Assembly: GCF_040712315.1 (NCBI RefSeq)
Contig: NC_134015.1
Span: 47,324,464 to 47,388,463 of the forward strand
Direction of reading: 5' to 3'
DNA from: Castanea sativa
Lineage: Eukaryota; Streptophyta; Magnoliopsida; Fagales; Fagaceae
Length of the DNA stretch: 64,000 nt
Of this stretch, positions 1 to 12,359 are shown piece by piece. Under the pieces are notes generated by a model, which was not told the DNA's origin, did not search any database, and saw only the letters and a program-made list of their open reading frames with translations. Numbering within the stretch: position 1 is the stretch's first letter; every line of letters starts with the position of its first letter. The translations under genes and the position numbers were made by a program.

Positions 1-360
1 GATATCCGCATATTGATTTGCTTCTCTAAATACACGGTTGATCTGCTCGAGTGAAAATTGTTGGAGGAGCCATCTACAATCTTGAACAAGAAATTTGAAA
101 GTAGGGTTTATCTTCTCAGCAATTTGTAAAAATGAAATAATAATGAGTCCATCCACGTCTAATACAAGGGTAAACAATCCAATGTGTAAAGCAAGATGTA
201 TCTCATCTATTAAAGCCTATAACTCTAGAATTCCTCGTGTTTATACCAAAAATTGTAAAAAATTCTACTGCTTTTTGAAAACAAGATCGAATGGGATCAG
301 TAGGTTGCCTATCCAGCTAGAACATTGCATGATTCCTATAAAGCCAAAGGGACCATAGGA
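1..360 (-). pseudogene. LINE-type RNase H-like domain fragment
   Basis: Read on the minus strand, one frame from about 237 down to 1 resembles the RNase H-like (RVT_3) domain found at the end of many plant non-LTR retrotransposon polyproteins. It contains an ALIDEIHLALHIGL stretch, a VLDVDGL strand, then LVQDCRWLLQQF and VFREANQYAD, the usual 'DCR..L' and 'REAN..AD' landmarks. A TAG stop at 217-219 falls where the family usually has tryptophan, so the copy is decayed. It runs off the window edge, so the end of the domain is not visible. An old host gene fragment with the same domain is possible. The family call is made from motif recognition only. Confidence 0.6.
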
Positions 361-665
361 GAAGAATTTCCAAGGTAAATGAAGTTTATGCGTTAAGGTG
401 AAGTACTGTGAACATATAGTTGAAACCAAGCCAATGTTTTAGAGGGAGATAAGATGAACTGATGCAATAAGCAAGTACACCCAACCTGTTCCAAAAAAAT
501 TCATAAATTTTGATATTCCTGAAGATAGTGTGTACAATTTATTCCACATTGTGCTCGCACAATAGGCATGATAGCGAAATATTGAATTGTCTTGCAGCTA
601 AAAGCTTATATAGTTATATTGATTTCATATAAATGGCAAATGCTAAACTACGATACAACATATTT

Positions 666-1076
666 TCACAAAAGCTCCTGTGCCAAAGGCTTATAGAGTT
701 AGCCCTGTGAATTTGTTAAACTCCCCATAATTTCTAGGCCTATGTGTTTCATGTGCTTCTAAGAGTCCTATAGCTCAATTTATGCTTCGTGACATTTCCA
801 ATAATGATGTACGAGTTTCAAATCTTCTACCCCTATTATAATTATCTATCCACCAAAAAAATATGTGCTTCCTTAGCCAAATAATGGTTAAAGGCAGTGT
901 GGACATTTTTTGAAATGAAAAAACCCTTCTTCTTTTTTCTTTCTTTTTCCCTCACTAAGATAAGATAAAAGATATCTTCTTCTCATCAAGTTGGAGTTTG
1001 AAAGATTTATGGCCGTGCTCTTAGATCTTTCACATGCCATTTGTTTCCCATAACATTGTTAATGGGCGTTTTGCTA
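666..1076 (+). repeat. Direct repeat, copy 1 (about 0.4 kb)
   Basis: This stretch matches 2122-2546 in the same orientation with many substitutions and indels. Shared landmarks in order are 'ccaaaggctta', 'ctgtgaatttgttaaa', 'gcttcatgtgct', 'aatggttaaaggca', 'gtggacattttt', and 'gatctttcaca' followed by 'cccat.acattg'. It has no coding potential. It could be a fragment of an unclassified transposon or an old local duplication about 1.46 kb apart. Confidence 0.7.
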
Positions 1077-2121
1077 TTAAGGAAAATGTCTCATCTCCTC
1101 CATCATTTTGCCTGGTTCCAAGAGTTAAATGGAATTATTTCTTCTTTTATGTAATGTTGTCTTTCTCTTCTTTTATTAACAATTAATCACAGATCCACAC
1201 GCGATATACAGAAAAATTCGACAATTTTTTTAAGTGAAAAATAAAAATAGTATATGAGACTTATAAGTATTAATCTCAAACCCTTCTTAAATTAATATGA
1301 TTATTTTCTAACAAAGTATAGTTATAACAATATATAAGATTTTATAAATTAAGTTATCTATATTTATTATTTGAAAGTGTTTTTTTTCCCAATTAAGGAA
1401 ACATATATAATATATTTTACATTCAATTATTATATAAGGTGAGATATTTTGTAAATAATATAATGTGGTTGATATTTTTTTTTCTAGTGCTCTTTATAAA
1501 TGGTTCATCATTTACAATTATATGTCTTGAATGGCCTAATAAGGAAGTAAATATAAGTAAATTCATCAGTTATACTAGAAAAAAATACAAGTCTTTAATA
1601 ATATAAGAAAAATGTAATTTTATAAAAAATTTACTTACATTACGCTAAGAATGTGACATAATTGTCACTAAAGTAACTTTTATTTTTACACAAACTTTTC
1701 CTCCCAAAACATCATTAAAGTTGACTGAATTGACTAAATTGAACCAAACGGACAGAAATGGACCCAAGTGTACAAAAATGGACCAAATAGACAAACGTAA
1801 ATTGAACTTAACAAAAATGGACAGAATTGAACCGATCAAAACACTATGTTAGTATGGCTCAACAGGAGTGTGGCAACAATAGATATTACAATTTAACTTT
1901 TAGATATTATATATATAAAAGTAATATTCAAGAGAAAAAAAAAAAAGGCAAAAGAAAAGAACATGCAATATTGTGTCAAATAATAATTTACGCGTTTAGG
2001 TGCACCTTTGATTCCTTCTCAAAAAAAAAAAAGGTACAACTTTGATGGAGACTTATAATATTTATGTAAGTTTATTAACATAATATAGTAAAATTTGTAT
2101 ATCCTTAGCATCACTCTATAT

Positions 2122-2546
2122 AAATCAACAAAACTCATGCACCAAAGGCTTAAAGAGGTGGGCACTGTGAATTTGTTAAATTCCCTATAATTAACTAATT
2201 AAGTGCTTCATGTGCTCCCAAGATTAATCTTGTAATTCAAAAGGGCATCTCTTGGTATTTTTAATGGTAATGTGCTAATTTCAAATCCTCCATCCCGGCC
2301 CTATTGTAATTATTGGATTTTCCCAAAAAAATAAAATAAGGTGAAGAATGGTTAAAGGCACATGTGGACATTTTTTAAATGGAAAACCATTGTTTTTTTC
2401 TTTTTCTTTTTCTTTTTCCCTCAATTAAGATAAGAGAAAGATATTTTCTTTTCATTCAAGTTGTATTTTGAAAAATATACGGCCAAGTTTTTAGATCTTT
2501 CACACGCAATTTTGTTGCCCATGACATTGTCAAATGGGCCTTTTGT
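2122..2546 (+). repeat. Direct repeat, copy 2 (about 0.4 kb)
   Basis: This is the second copy of the repeat at 666-1076, carrying the same landmarks in the same order and orientation. Divergence is substantial, so the duplication is not recent. No terminal repeats or target duplications were visible around either copy. Confidence 0.7.
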
Positions 2547-3846
2547 ACAACCAAGAGTTAGATGAATTTATTTCCCCTTTTCCTTGTGTATGGTTTAATT
2601 TTGAGGGAGGCTTATCAATATCCAATCTGAATCTTACACTAGCTTGGTTTACTGCAAAGCAAGGAAAAAATGAAAAAAAAAAAATTCAATTTTTTTCTGT
2701 CCTTTTGTTAGTAAATAAAAAGGGGAAAAGAAAAAGATAGAGAGAAAATAAAATAATTATAAAAAAAATCGTTAGAGATCCTTGCAACAATAGAAGTTAT
2801 TCAAAAGTATCTTTTCTTCTCTATCTTTTCTTAGCTTTTCCACATAACCAAAAGAAATGTCATGTGTAATTGGAACTTTATAATATATTTATATATATCA
2901 ACAATTCAAACTATACCACTTTGCGTGCAGTGTTTCTTTGTAAATTCACCAAATATATGGAAAATTGGAATTCGACAAGTTTGTTATAAGATTTGACATT
3001 TTTTTATATATAATATGTACCTACTTTACTTTAGCCAGACGCATCTTGATCTGATTAGACTTTGATTATATTTTTGAATTAATGAGCCGGGTCATTGAGA
3101 AGAAAAGCCAAGAATACTAGTACTAGTAGTAATTAAGGTACGCACAAAATGCTATTGACTTAAGACTATGCCATCATTATTGCTTTGTCCATTTAGCGAC
3201 AAATCGGTAGTCTAATACACTTATTCCACCATTATTGACCAAAATTTACTTGCTTTCAACTCCAACCCTCGATTTTGAAACACGTGTGACATGGCTGCAT
3301 ATTCTTTCTACTCGATGGAACAGAACACGACTATTTGTTACTATTTGCTAATGAGACATGACATTGTTTTTTCCTTTATTGTAACAAGACATAACTTGGG
3401 ACTAAACGAGTTCAAACTTCAAACTCTTCTTTTTATGCAGTTTTTATAGTTTCATATTCATACTCGTTAGTCAAATTTAAATTAGGTGGAATCCTCTTTG
3501 GTATTCAGCCAATATCCAACCAGGGAAATCAGACAATTTCGTCCCATGACATGTTAAGAGGACCATTTTTTTTTTATAGTAAAATAAAGTTAAAAAAAAA
3601 AAGATTTCTTACAAATTAAGTGAAATAAAATGTAAAACGAAAAGGTGAAAATGTGTTATAATCACTTCAAAGAATTATCATGACAAATTTGAGAGGACGC
3701 ACTAGGTAAATATTTTTATGAATTTGTAATCAAATATTACAAATTTTTTGCACCCATCGAAAGATGTGAGATGCCCATTATTGGAGCATGCTTTACATAT
3801 CATATTAAAGGGAAATATAATTTAATGGGCAAAATTGATATTTCAT

Positions 3847-4331
3847 TAGAGTTGTCCACGAGTTAGTTCGAGTTGAGTTTATGCCCAACTAACAACCGAT
3901 CTAGCCAAATTGGGTGAAGAAATTTTAAACCCACCACAAACCGGTGAGAGAGTTGGATTGGATTGGTCCAATTACATGTCAGGTGGTAGTCGGTTCAATC
4001 AAAACCAACAATGACAAAAGCAAACAAAAATATTTGCCCTGATTATGTGAAATTTCACCAACAGAAATCTTGTCAAATTTGATGGATATCCACAATTTTA
4101 TAGCCAAAAAACACTTGAATGTTCCAGATTTGTTGGTTTTCACAATCGGGTTGGGTGACTTGGGTTTTGGAGGAGTAAACCAGTGAACTGACTGGCCAAT
4201 GTCAGATTTTGAGGTGGGCCCTGCCATCGACCGCTAGAGTAGTCTAGTTCGGCAGTTTAGATCCAATCGGGTGTGACAGGTCAGTTGGTAATGGATCGGG
4301 TTACCAGGTGGCTTGGACAATGGACACCCTA
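3847..4331. mobile_element. hAT-like MITE with 8-bp target duplication
   Basis: The left end reads TAGAGTTGTCCA and the right end is the near-reverse complement, TGGACACCCTA, typical of the TAGGGTTGTCCA-like termini of non-autonomous plant hAT elements. The flanks carry a near-perfect 8-bp direct repeat: TATTTCAT at 3839-3846 and GATTTCAT at 4332-4339. ATTTCATTA in fact occurs at both 3840-3848 and 4333-4341, so the exact boundary can slide by a base or two. At about 485 bp with no coding capacity, it would need a transposase from elsewhere. Confidence 0.75.
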
Positions 4332-4749
4332 GATTTCATTAAAAACAAACCCCAAATACGAGTTACAACTTATGACACAGGAGATGCCATTTGATACTAC
4401 GTAGTACATACGGTCAACATTCACACGGAAGGGTACGAAACTAAGTGCCTTAATAGGATCCCAACAAATATGTGTGATAATTCACATCAATAACAAATTA
4501 TTTCACAAGAAACATTACTGCTAAAGCAACAAACATATTTTAATTTAGTGGATAGGTTCATACACATTAAAATAATTCATAAAAGCAACAAGAGAATTGT
4601 CTTGAACACATCCCATACATAATATTTTCACTTGTGTCTGGCTACATCCTATTTGACCAGTACTTGCTCCAAACAAAATAAAACAGTAAACCTAGATAGA
4701 CATTCACATTTGGTAAAACGAACTTCTGCTCACTTGCAGCCCCCATTCA

Positions 4750-4838
4750 TTAAGTGTTATCATTCCTCTCCAGAGCTGCAAAAAAGTGGATATGTGAGTG
4801 CCAATAGAGCCATAAGAATAGCCATTAGAATAATGTTA

Positions 4839-4877
<39 letters not shown>

Positions 4878-7800
4878 GAGAGAAGGATTACTATTGTAAT
4901 TCAGAAGCTTCTCAATGAGGTCAACATGAGTCATAAGCATTCGCCTGCAGCAGTAGCGGACCAACCCCAATCCATCAAGTGCATCTCTGCATACCACATA
5001 ATTAAACATTAGTGCCACCAACTAATATCAACTGCAAATTCATGCTTATAATCAAAACTAATACCAGGTAATGCTGCCCACTACCTGTCAAGATCATGCT
5101 CCAAGAATTCAAAACTCAAGCATATTTATTAGCCGGCCAAATTGTATTTGTTAGTGTTAAATACTCAGAGAATACACAGATATACGTTCATAAGCATAGG
5201 TACAAATGACTTACAAAATTCAGCCAATATTGATCAATAATGTCTATGGACCCAAACCAAATGCAAGTGCATACAAAATAAATAACCCCTTTCACATGTG
5301 CTTTCAAATTCTCATAAATTTTGAGGCACTTCTTCACTAACAAATTTTCTTAACAGTCTCAAGCATTAAGTTTCAAAATCACAATTATAACTTACAGTGT
5401 CATAGACAAACTCGCACCATAATCACCCACAACTACACTACCATATGCTTAGAAATTCACATCACCAAATTCGTCTCAGCGATCAAAAAAGATTCACAAC
5501 ATATAGTCACCATCCTTATTTCCTTATAAAAATTAACAATAATAATAGTCAGCACTCTTATTTTCTTGATAATCCATATTTTTCATTGCACTAAGAACAC
5601 AGATTACAACTCAGAGCTATGCTGGCCTCATGGAAGCAGCACAACCCACACAACAGAACAGAACACAAACAAGACAAAGGTGTACATAGCACAGACTGCA
5701 CTTTCACAAACAACCAGAACAAAAGACTGTTCTAACTTCACTAACAATACTCAAAGCTATCTAAGAATACCCCAATTTGCACAGAGGATCTTGCTGAGGA
5801 TTGAGTTGTACACTTTGCCGCTGCCCACCATCCAACCCCTTACATCCCTTTTGATACTCTTAAAAATTAGTTCCTCAGTCTGAAACTCACGCCCATAGAT
5901 TATGTTATTTCTTTGACTCCACAGGTGGCAAACTGTTGCCCACCAAGCCAATTTTCAGAATAAAGGCGATGTTAGTGGTGAACCAAGGTGAAAGTGATGT
6001 TACTCTAATCAAAACATGCCGAATTAGCTGTAGTGGAAAAAATAATGAACAATATGGTGTCATAGCATTTTTCTTATGAAAATATTAAAGCTGCTATAAC
6101 TATTACTACAAAAGGCTTACAAAGTGATATTGCCAAGTGTCTTTTTCTCTTAATATATAGACAGTAGAAAACCTTAACCAGATGAAGCCTAAACTTTTGC
6201 CCCACTGGAGCATCAAAAGGTGAAGACAAGGGTTTGTCAAAAAAATATGAGAATAAGGGTCGTCAAGAGTCAACCCCACTATAACAATAGGGATAACACT
6301 ACCATTGGGTTTAGTGAAATCTAACTTATGGCACTTTGTACTTGTTAGTGACAGAAGATAGCTACTTATAGTATTAAATCCTAAAGGAATCCTTAAGGGT
6401 AAAGAAAGGAGTTGTAAGTGCCTAAAATTCAGTGGTGCTTTTTCTTTGGTACTTAGCACCCCAACTTTGTTTGGGTTTTCATTCATATCCACCCAAATCA
6501 CAAAGATAAATGCTGAAACAAGCATCTACCATAGACACTGAAAATGACACCATGCTATACCATAAAGAGAGAGACATACAGAAAGAATATGAGTCTTAAA
6601 TGACCTAATCAGTTGAAGGAAGACTGTATATAACTCTTAATTTAGCCAGGAAAGAGCAAAGCAAACATCCAGACTGTCATTATTCTGAATGTTTCTTAAA
6701 TCTCAACTCACAAGCAATGCAATAACTTAACATCATATAGTAAATAGATGATAAGTCCAAAATTTCCAAACCACAAATTAAAAGGAGGAAAGTTTCTTGC
6801 CTATTCAAATCATATGTAACAGACAGTTCAATTCAAATTACCACATGAAAACTATATAACAATTCAATATAATGCAGATAACTCCAGTAATTGTCAGTAT
6901 ATCTAGTTTTGCAATATTTCATTTCACATCAAGACTGATAATCATCAAAAGCAGCCAGATTGTCTTAGCAATTTCAAGACTTGAATATAAATGCATAAGG
7001 TCACAAGATAATATTGCTTGAGATGCTTATCACATTCACTTCACAAGAAATTTATAAGAATTTTTGAAATCCAAAATATGGACTTAGTAAATTTCAGGTT
7101 AGAAAAGAATTCTTATTTCTTTTGTAGTATCACAGAGGAATTTGTAGCAACACAAAAGCTTCTCCTACAAGGAATACCAACCCACTTCTAATGATTTAAA
7201 AATGAAGCAAAAGGATAGGCTTAACTGCCAAAAAAACTATTACCCAATAAACAAACTGCTTCATTAATGAAAAGAAGGTCCAAGAATGTAACAAAATGAT
7301 AGTCAGCAATGCTAAGATACATGATCTGCCAATTCTAAAAGTGCTTAAAGAGAAGCTTAAAACAGCCTTGACAGATAGGTGCCTTAACAATCCAAGCACA
7401 TGAATATATGCCAATACAATGTCCAACTGGACACATGCAATGGTTGGATACCTGAAAAATGTTCTCTCTTTAAATTATTTTAGTAAGTTAAGGAATATTA
7501 GTTTTGCAAAAGGAATTGGCTAGGAGAACCCACTGAAGCACAATAGAAAACAAAGGGAGAGAAGTGAGAATATTAATAAATATGACAGGAAAGGATCACC
7601 AAAAAGTGAAATTGCACTTTCAAATTAAAACAACAATAGATGCCAACCATAACTAACAAAGTTATCGATGATCTACAAATGGGTTCTTCTAGGGACGCAA
7701 CAAAATGTCACAACATTTTCACAACAATTGATGTGGTAATTCACCATACGTTAAAATAAAACGAAATATAATAAAATATTTATACCGGGACCCACCACAG

Positions 7801-8443
7801 CTCAAAAATAAAAAAAAAGATACTGTGAATTGTTGTTGTTTTCGGCTACTATATATAATGGAATAGTATATATAACATTGCCAAAGCAGCATTATTGTAA
7901 ATATCACTGGGTTATCAATCAAAAATTCAGTACATTTAGCAAAAAATACAGGGTAACAAAAAAAAAGTTCCAAATAATACAACAAGATGTTATTTTAGTT
8001 TAACATGTCATGTATTTATCTGCATAATTCAATTTCTGGTTACTATTACAGTTTGCAATCATATGAGCAAACGCTAACAAAAAAAACCAAAGAGGTTCTC
8101 TCACCCTTCAGAGTAATCTGACTGTAGAAGGTCAAGATATGTGTCCCATTTGTTTCCAATTACCTATACAACACAAACAAATAACCAAAAATTGACATTA
8201 ACAAATATCAAGGATTAATTAGCAGCAAAGTCACATTGTTTAACATTCACATCTGGTTTTGCATTTGTTCTCTAAATTGCTTGGTGGAACATGAACAAGA
8301 AAACCTCCTTAACCAAATCAACAAAACCTCACTGTGAATAAATGCTATATTAGAAAAGATATAAACTTAGGTTTTTCAATCAATAACAAATGTAAGAAAG
8401 TAAATACCTTGCCGCAGGTAAAGCAACGAACTGGAATGATCAT
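4750..8443 (-). CDS. RPB10: RNA polymerases I/II/III subunit RPABC5 (RPB10-like)
   Basis: This is the smallest zinc-binding core subunit shared by nuclear RNA polymerases I, II and III, and in plants also by the Pol II-derived IV and V; it helps hold the RPB2-RPB3 assembly. Four exons (minus strand) are 8408-8443, 8105-8163, 4892-4986 and 4750-4775, all with GT/AG borders. They join in frame to 71 residues, the usual plant length. The start [12 protein letters not shown] is the invariant family N-terminus. Zinc ligands are C7 and C10 in CFTCG plus the RYCCRRM cysteines (C44, C45). [15 protein letters not shown] and a short acidic/polar tail TLERNDNT complete the protein. The last coding exon is only 26 nt. 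The 3.1-kb middle intron carries a LINE fragment, and the 116-nt last intron carries a GA/CT microsatellite. All key residues are intact, so I consider it functional. Confidence 0.95.
4841..4874. repeat. (AG)n microsatellite in RPB10 intron 3
   Basis: An AG dinucleotide run of about 17 units lies inside the 116-nt last intron of the RPB10-like gene. On the coding strand it is a CT tract about 20 nt after the splice donor. Confidence 0.95.
5560..5951 (-). mobile_element. LINE 3' fragment in RPB10 intron 2
   Basis: A 64-codon frame at 5951-5757 on the minus strand reads [14 protein letters not shown], then FKSIKRDVR and ILCANWGI before a stop. This pattern (W-A-T-V-x-H-L-W-x-x-R-N, then a charged helix and a final N-W-G-I) is typical of the region after the reverse transcriptase zinc-knuckle segment of plant L1-type LINEs. 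About 190 bp of T/G-rich 3' untranslated sequence follows to about 5560. It is 5'-truncated, as is usual for LINEs, and lies in the same orientation as the host gene. No target duplication was identified. Confidence 0.6.
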
Positions 8444-8579
8444 CTTCGCGGTTGGCTTAGGTTGTTCCTCTCTCTTCTCTTCTGTGTCTATGTGGTTTCC
8501 GTGGGCTCTAGAGGGTTCTAATTTCTGAGGGGGTTTATGGTACAGTGAGTGAGGGCGTCTTCGACTTGGTCATTTGTTT

Positions 8580-8614
8580 TGGGCCGGTTGGATTTTTTTG
8601 ACCTACCCGGCCCA
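8580..8614 (-). promoter_or_regulatory. Paired site II-like elements upstream of RPB10
   Basis: TGGGCC occurs at 8580-8585, and the reverse-complement form GGCCCA at 8609-8614, about 140-170 bp upstream of the RPB10 start codon. TGGGCC/T 'site II' motifs are enriched in plant promoters of ribosomal-protein, RNA-polymerase and other growth-linked housekeeping genes. The function here is inferred from motif and position only. Confidence 0.5.
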
Positions 8615-10468
8615 TTCATTTTATGATTCTTCAAAATGTTTTTGAATAATTGAAAAAGTTAACAGATTTTCGAATAAGTGCATGTTTTAAAATGTTTGAA
8701 ATTTTTTTATAGAAAAATAAAAAAAGTAATTTTTTTTATTTTTTTATATTTCTCATGAAAGCTGAGTGATATCGAAATTTTCCTAGACCCATTAATAAAT
8801 GTCATAAGAACATCTATTAATCGGACCTTTTAATAAAGAGAAATGTTATGACCATAACATGTTATGTCATTTGTTGACGCCTTGCAGCTGCTTGACCACT
8901 TGTCACGGTGACGCTCACGCGCCTTTCATCTCATGTTAACCTCGGTGCGAGAGATGATATATGGAGGTGTGTCATACCTCAGGCATGTGATTGGACTATG
9001 AGTCGATTTTAAAGAAATTTCCAAGGATAAGTGAAGTTGCCACCAATCATTAGGTTTTTATAAGGTGTGATAGGTCAACTGACTCTATTTGATTCTATTA
9101 GTGATCCCAGGTTAAAAGAAATGACATTTTTCCTATTCTAATGTGAATGGGAAAAAAATCTTGATTCTTGAGTTCGGAAGTCAAGTTACTTATGGGGAAG
9201 GTTTTAGGCACCCCATAATGCTTGTCCAAAGGCAGTAATTTATTTTGGTAAAATTGTAATTTTAAGACGTTGGCAATTGAAAATGAGTTATTGGCATTAG
9301 CCTATAGGGGCTTTGAACGTGTTGGGCTCTGAGGTTTGACTTTGGAAAAGGTATGGACTTGATCGATGCTTTCTAAGTGTGTTTGAAGTTGTTGCCAAAT
9401 TTCCACGGCGAAAATCCGACAGCATTTCGCCTTCTTTTCATGGTGAAAATCTAGCGGCACTTCGCCTCAGTGCGTCATACCACGCAAAATGCTATTCTCA
9501 CCAAACTTTCAACGTGACAATACAGCAATAGGGATGCCCCATTTGCGCGGTGAAAATTCGGCAGTGTTTCATGTTGGATGCGCTATGGTGCACCAACAGG
9601 GTTTCGAGTCTCCGCATACGACCCAAATCAACATGCTCGTTCTGTGACAAGCGGATATCCTTCAAAGCATTAAGCATGTTGATGCATGTCGCATACACGG
9701 GGAAACTAATGTCACTTGGTGACATGGATCAAGACAATCACACAGCAATGATCGTGCACACAATATAGTATGAATATGCACTTACAACAATTGCCTTGAG
9801 CACATGCCCACAATATAAGGTCAAAAGCTCTCATGACTAGAGAGGGTCACTCATGTAGCCACGAGAGTCCATCATACAAAGTGCACAATCACCCATATAC
9901 AAGCAGATATAGATATACATACATCATGCACAATGCAACCACACAGAGTGGAAAAGTAAATCAAACACTGCCAATGTTCCAATGGTATGGCCCAGCCAAG
10001 TATCAAAAATGTAAAACAGACATTGCCAGCCCTAGGGAACGTGGCCCAAGCAAGGAGTAGGAAAATAAAAAGGGGCACATGGAAGGACCCCTAATACATG
10101 CTCTTGAGAAGAGGCTTAAAGAGGGGGAAAAAGAAAACTGCTCTAGATGGGCTTAAGGCCCCCTAATCTACTGAACATTGCCCCTTAGTGGGCTTGCATC
10201 CTCTTGCTTACAACTTTTCCCTTTTTGCTTGCGCCTAGGAGGTCATGCCCTCGCTCCAACCATCCTAGCTCCATGAGTGGACACGTAACAAACAGGGAAA
10301 CAAGCTAGCAGACAAGCAAAGAAACGAATAGAAGGAAAGCATGCTAAAAGACAAGCTAGGAAAGATGCCGAACAGGGGCAAACAAGCATGTGAAGCACAC
10401 GAAGAGGCAAACAAACTTGTTATCAAACAAAAGGGGGTGTCCTAGAAGGACAAATGTAGGTTTGGATC

Positions 10469-11545
10469 TGAAAGCTCAGATTTGTGTTAAAAATACAAGA
10501 GCTGTTTAGACCTTAAATTAAACAATTATAGCTCGGTTAATTTTACTCTAACTTATCTAAGTGCAAAAACAAGAGTAAATGAAGCTTAAACAACTAATAC
10601 TACTCTAGTGCATAAACATGAACAACAAACAATAAAACTAAAGCACAATAGTAAGGGAATAAGGATGCAAACATAAGATAACACACCGATGTGTTATCGA
10701 AGAGGAAACCGAAGAACTCGGCGAAAAACCTCTCCGCCGCCCTCCAAGCGGTAAATCGATCCACTAGAGAATAAAGTTGAAGTACACGAATAACAAAAGA
10801 CCCTCCAAGCCTAGTCTACCCAATTTACTTGAGCCCTCCAAGGTCCTGCTACCAACGGACTTCACGAAGTCATGTCTTCTCTAACTTTCCGGATCTCACA
10901 ATACGCCCAATTGCATCCGCCAAGCCTTCACCGGCTTCTTTTGGCAAATCCCCAATACTTCCCAAGCTCCAAAACACTTTCTACACTTTGAAAAGGTGTG
11001 AATTGTGTTTGGGTACAAATCTCCTCTCAATGTATGGCAATGGGAGAGGGAAGGAGAAGAGGCTACAATGATTTCTCACTAAGGATGGGTAGCTTTCTCT
11101 CTAAAAGATGGGTGTGTGTGTTGTTGAAAACCTATTTAGGGTTTTTCTCTCTGAATGGCCTCCTTTCACATTTGTGGGTAATGAGGGTATATATAGTATG
11201 GGTGAAGGGTAAGAAAGTCACACTTAAAAATCCTCTAGGCAGAGAGTTTTGTGAGTGTCTCGCAGGAAGGCCTTACTCGTGAGACACTAGCGAAATCCTC
11301 TAAGCTATCACGTCGCTTCAGCTTCTAGCATGTGCTTCTCACGTGGCTCTTTCGCAAGTTAGCTACTAGCGAGACAGTCATGAAAACCACTGATCTTCAA
11401 TTTAGCTTGAATTTTCACCAACTTAATACTAAACCCAATACAATAAAATCCCACAAAAATACAATGAACAAATTAAAGCAAATACAACACTTTTTGTCAT
11501 GGAATAAAGCCAACATAAAATATAGTTGTAAATCATAGCTTTACA
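10469..11545 (-). repeat. Left LTR-like arm of the inverted-LTR element
   Basis: On the minus strand this arm starts TGTAAAGCTATG directly after a polypurine tract and ends GAGCTTTCA at 10469, giving TG...CA termini and about 1.08 kb. A TATATATA box lies near 11190. The outer 780 bp or so pair with the right arm, while the inner part, probably U3, has diverged but both arms carry repeated CTCGC/GCGAG motifs. The outer end corresponds to U5 if this is an LTR. Confidence 0.6.
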
Positions 11546-11557
11546 ATCTCCCCCTTT
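11546..11557 (-). promoter_or_regulatory. Candidate polypurine tract
   Basis: On the minus strand the sequence just before the arm reads AAAGGGGGAGAT, followed immediately by the TG of the putative LTR. This matches the polypurine-tract style that primes plus-strand synthesis beside the 3' LTR of many plant Copia-type elements. Other CTCCCCCT blocks occur between 12190 and 12335. Confidence 0.6.
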
Positions 11558-11926
11558 GGCTATTCCGTGACAAAACATCCTATAACAGACTCTAGACTTA
11601 AACGTGAGTTTGGGAACAATGGCAAAACTCACTCACACCTAAATCTAGAAGCTGTGAAGCACTTGGAACATATATACCTGTAACCTGAAACACTTGTACA
11701 AAACGCATTAGCCCCTCAAGGTAAATCAAGTGATAAAAGGACAAGTATAATGTAGCAAGTAAAATGCGATCAAGTAAACATGATGAGAAACATATGAGCA
11801 ATTTGATCATACACCAAAACAGTCATATAGAAATGACTACAATGATCATATAGCAAAGCAAAAGATCATCCGAACATGCAATCATTAAAGCACAAAGACA
11901 TAAGGATATATGCATGTCCAACACTC

Positions 11927-12053
11927 AACCAATGCAAAATACCAAAGTATTTGCATTAAGGATACAAGATCCAACAAGGGTACACGAACACACAACCAAT
12001 GCAAAACACCAAAGTATTTGCATTAAGAATACAAGGTCCAACAAGGGCACAAG
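11927..12053 (+). repeat. Two-copy tandem repeat, 67-bp unit
   Basis: Two near-identical 67-bp units begin at 11927 and 11994. Each runs from 'aaccaatgcaaaa' through 'accaaagtatttgcatta' to 'ccaacaaggg'. They lie in the non-coding part of the inverted-LTR element, downstream of its decayed gene. Confidence 0.85.
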
Positions 12054-12359
12054 TGTGTTCCAACACACAAACACGATGCAATAAGAGCAGTAAACAAAGA
12101 TACTAAAAGTAACTCAAAGCACCATAAAGCAATGAGAAAACAAGCATAAATTAAAACAAATAGAACAAGGTTTTCTCAAGAAGATGTCTTCTCCCCCTTG
12201 GTATATGCATCTCCCCTATGGCTTTCTCCCCCTACAAATGTGCACGAGTTGAAATTTCTCCCCCTAAGATTGTGCACATGAGTCATATAGAAATGACAAA
12301 ATACACCGGTATACTCTCCGGTATACACTCCCCCTTTTTGTCACGTACGGCCAAAGGAT

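Larger units (their letters stand above)
361..3846. other. AT-rich intergenic DNA without a recognisable gene
   Basis: No reading frame here resembles a known protein, and the longest frames are chance frames in AT-rich sequence. It holds the two copies of a dispersed direct repeat listed separately, many homopolymer A and T runs, and short degenerate 'aatggac'-type repeats around 1745-1830. I see no RNA gene in it. Confidence 0.6.

Noticed and set aside
9498..10078. Several 68-75 codon frames in the family A copy, also at 25708-26224 and 24428-24781
   Set aside because: Frames are not conserved between the LTR copies and show no domain, so they are chance frames in GC-richer LTR sequence.
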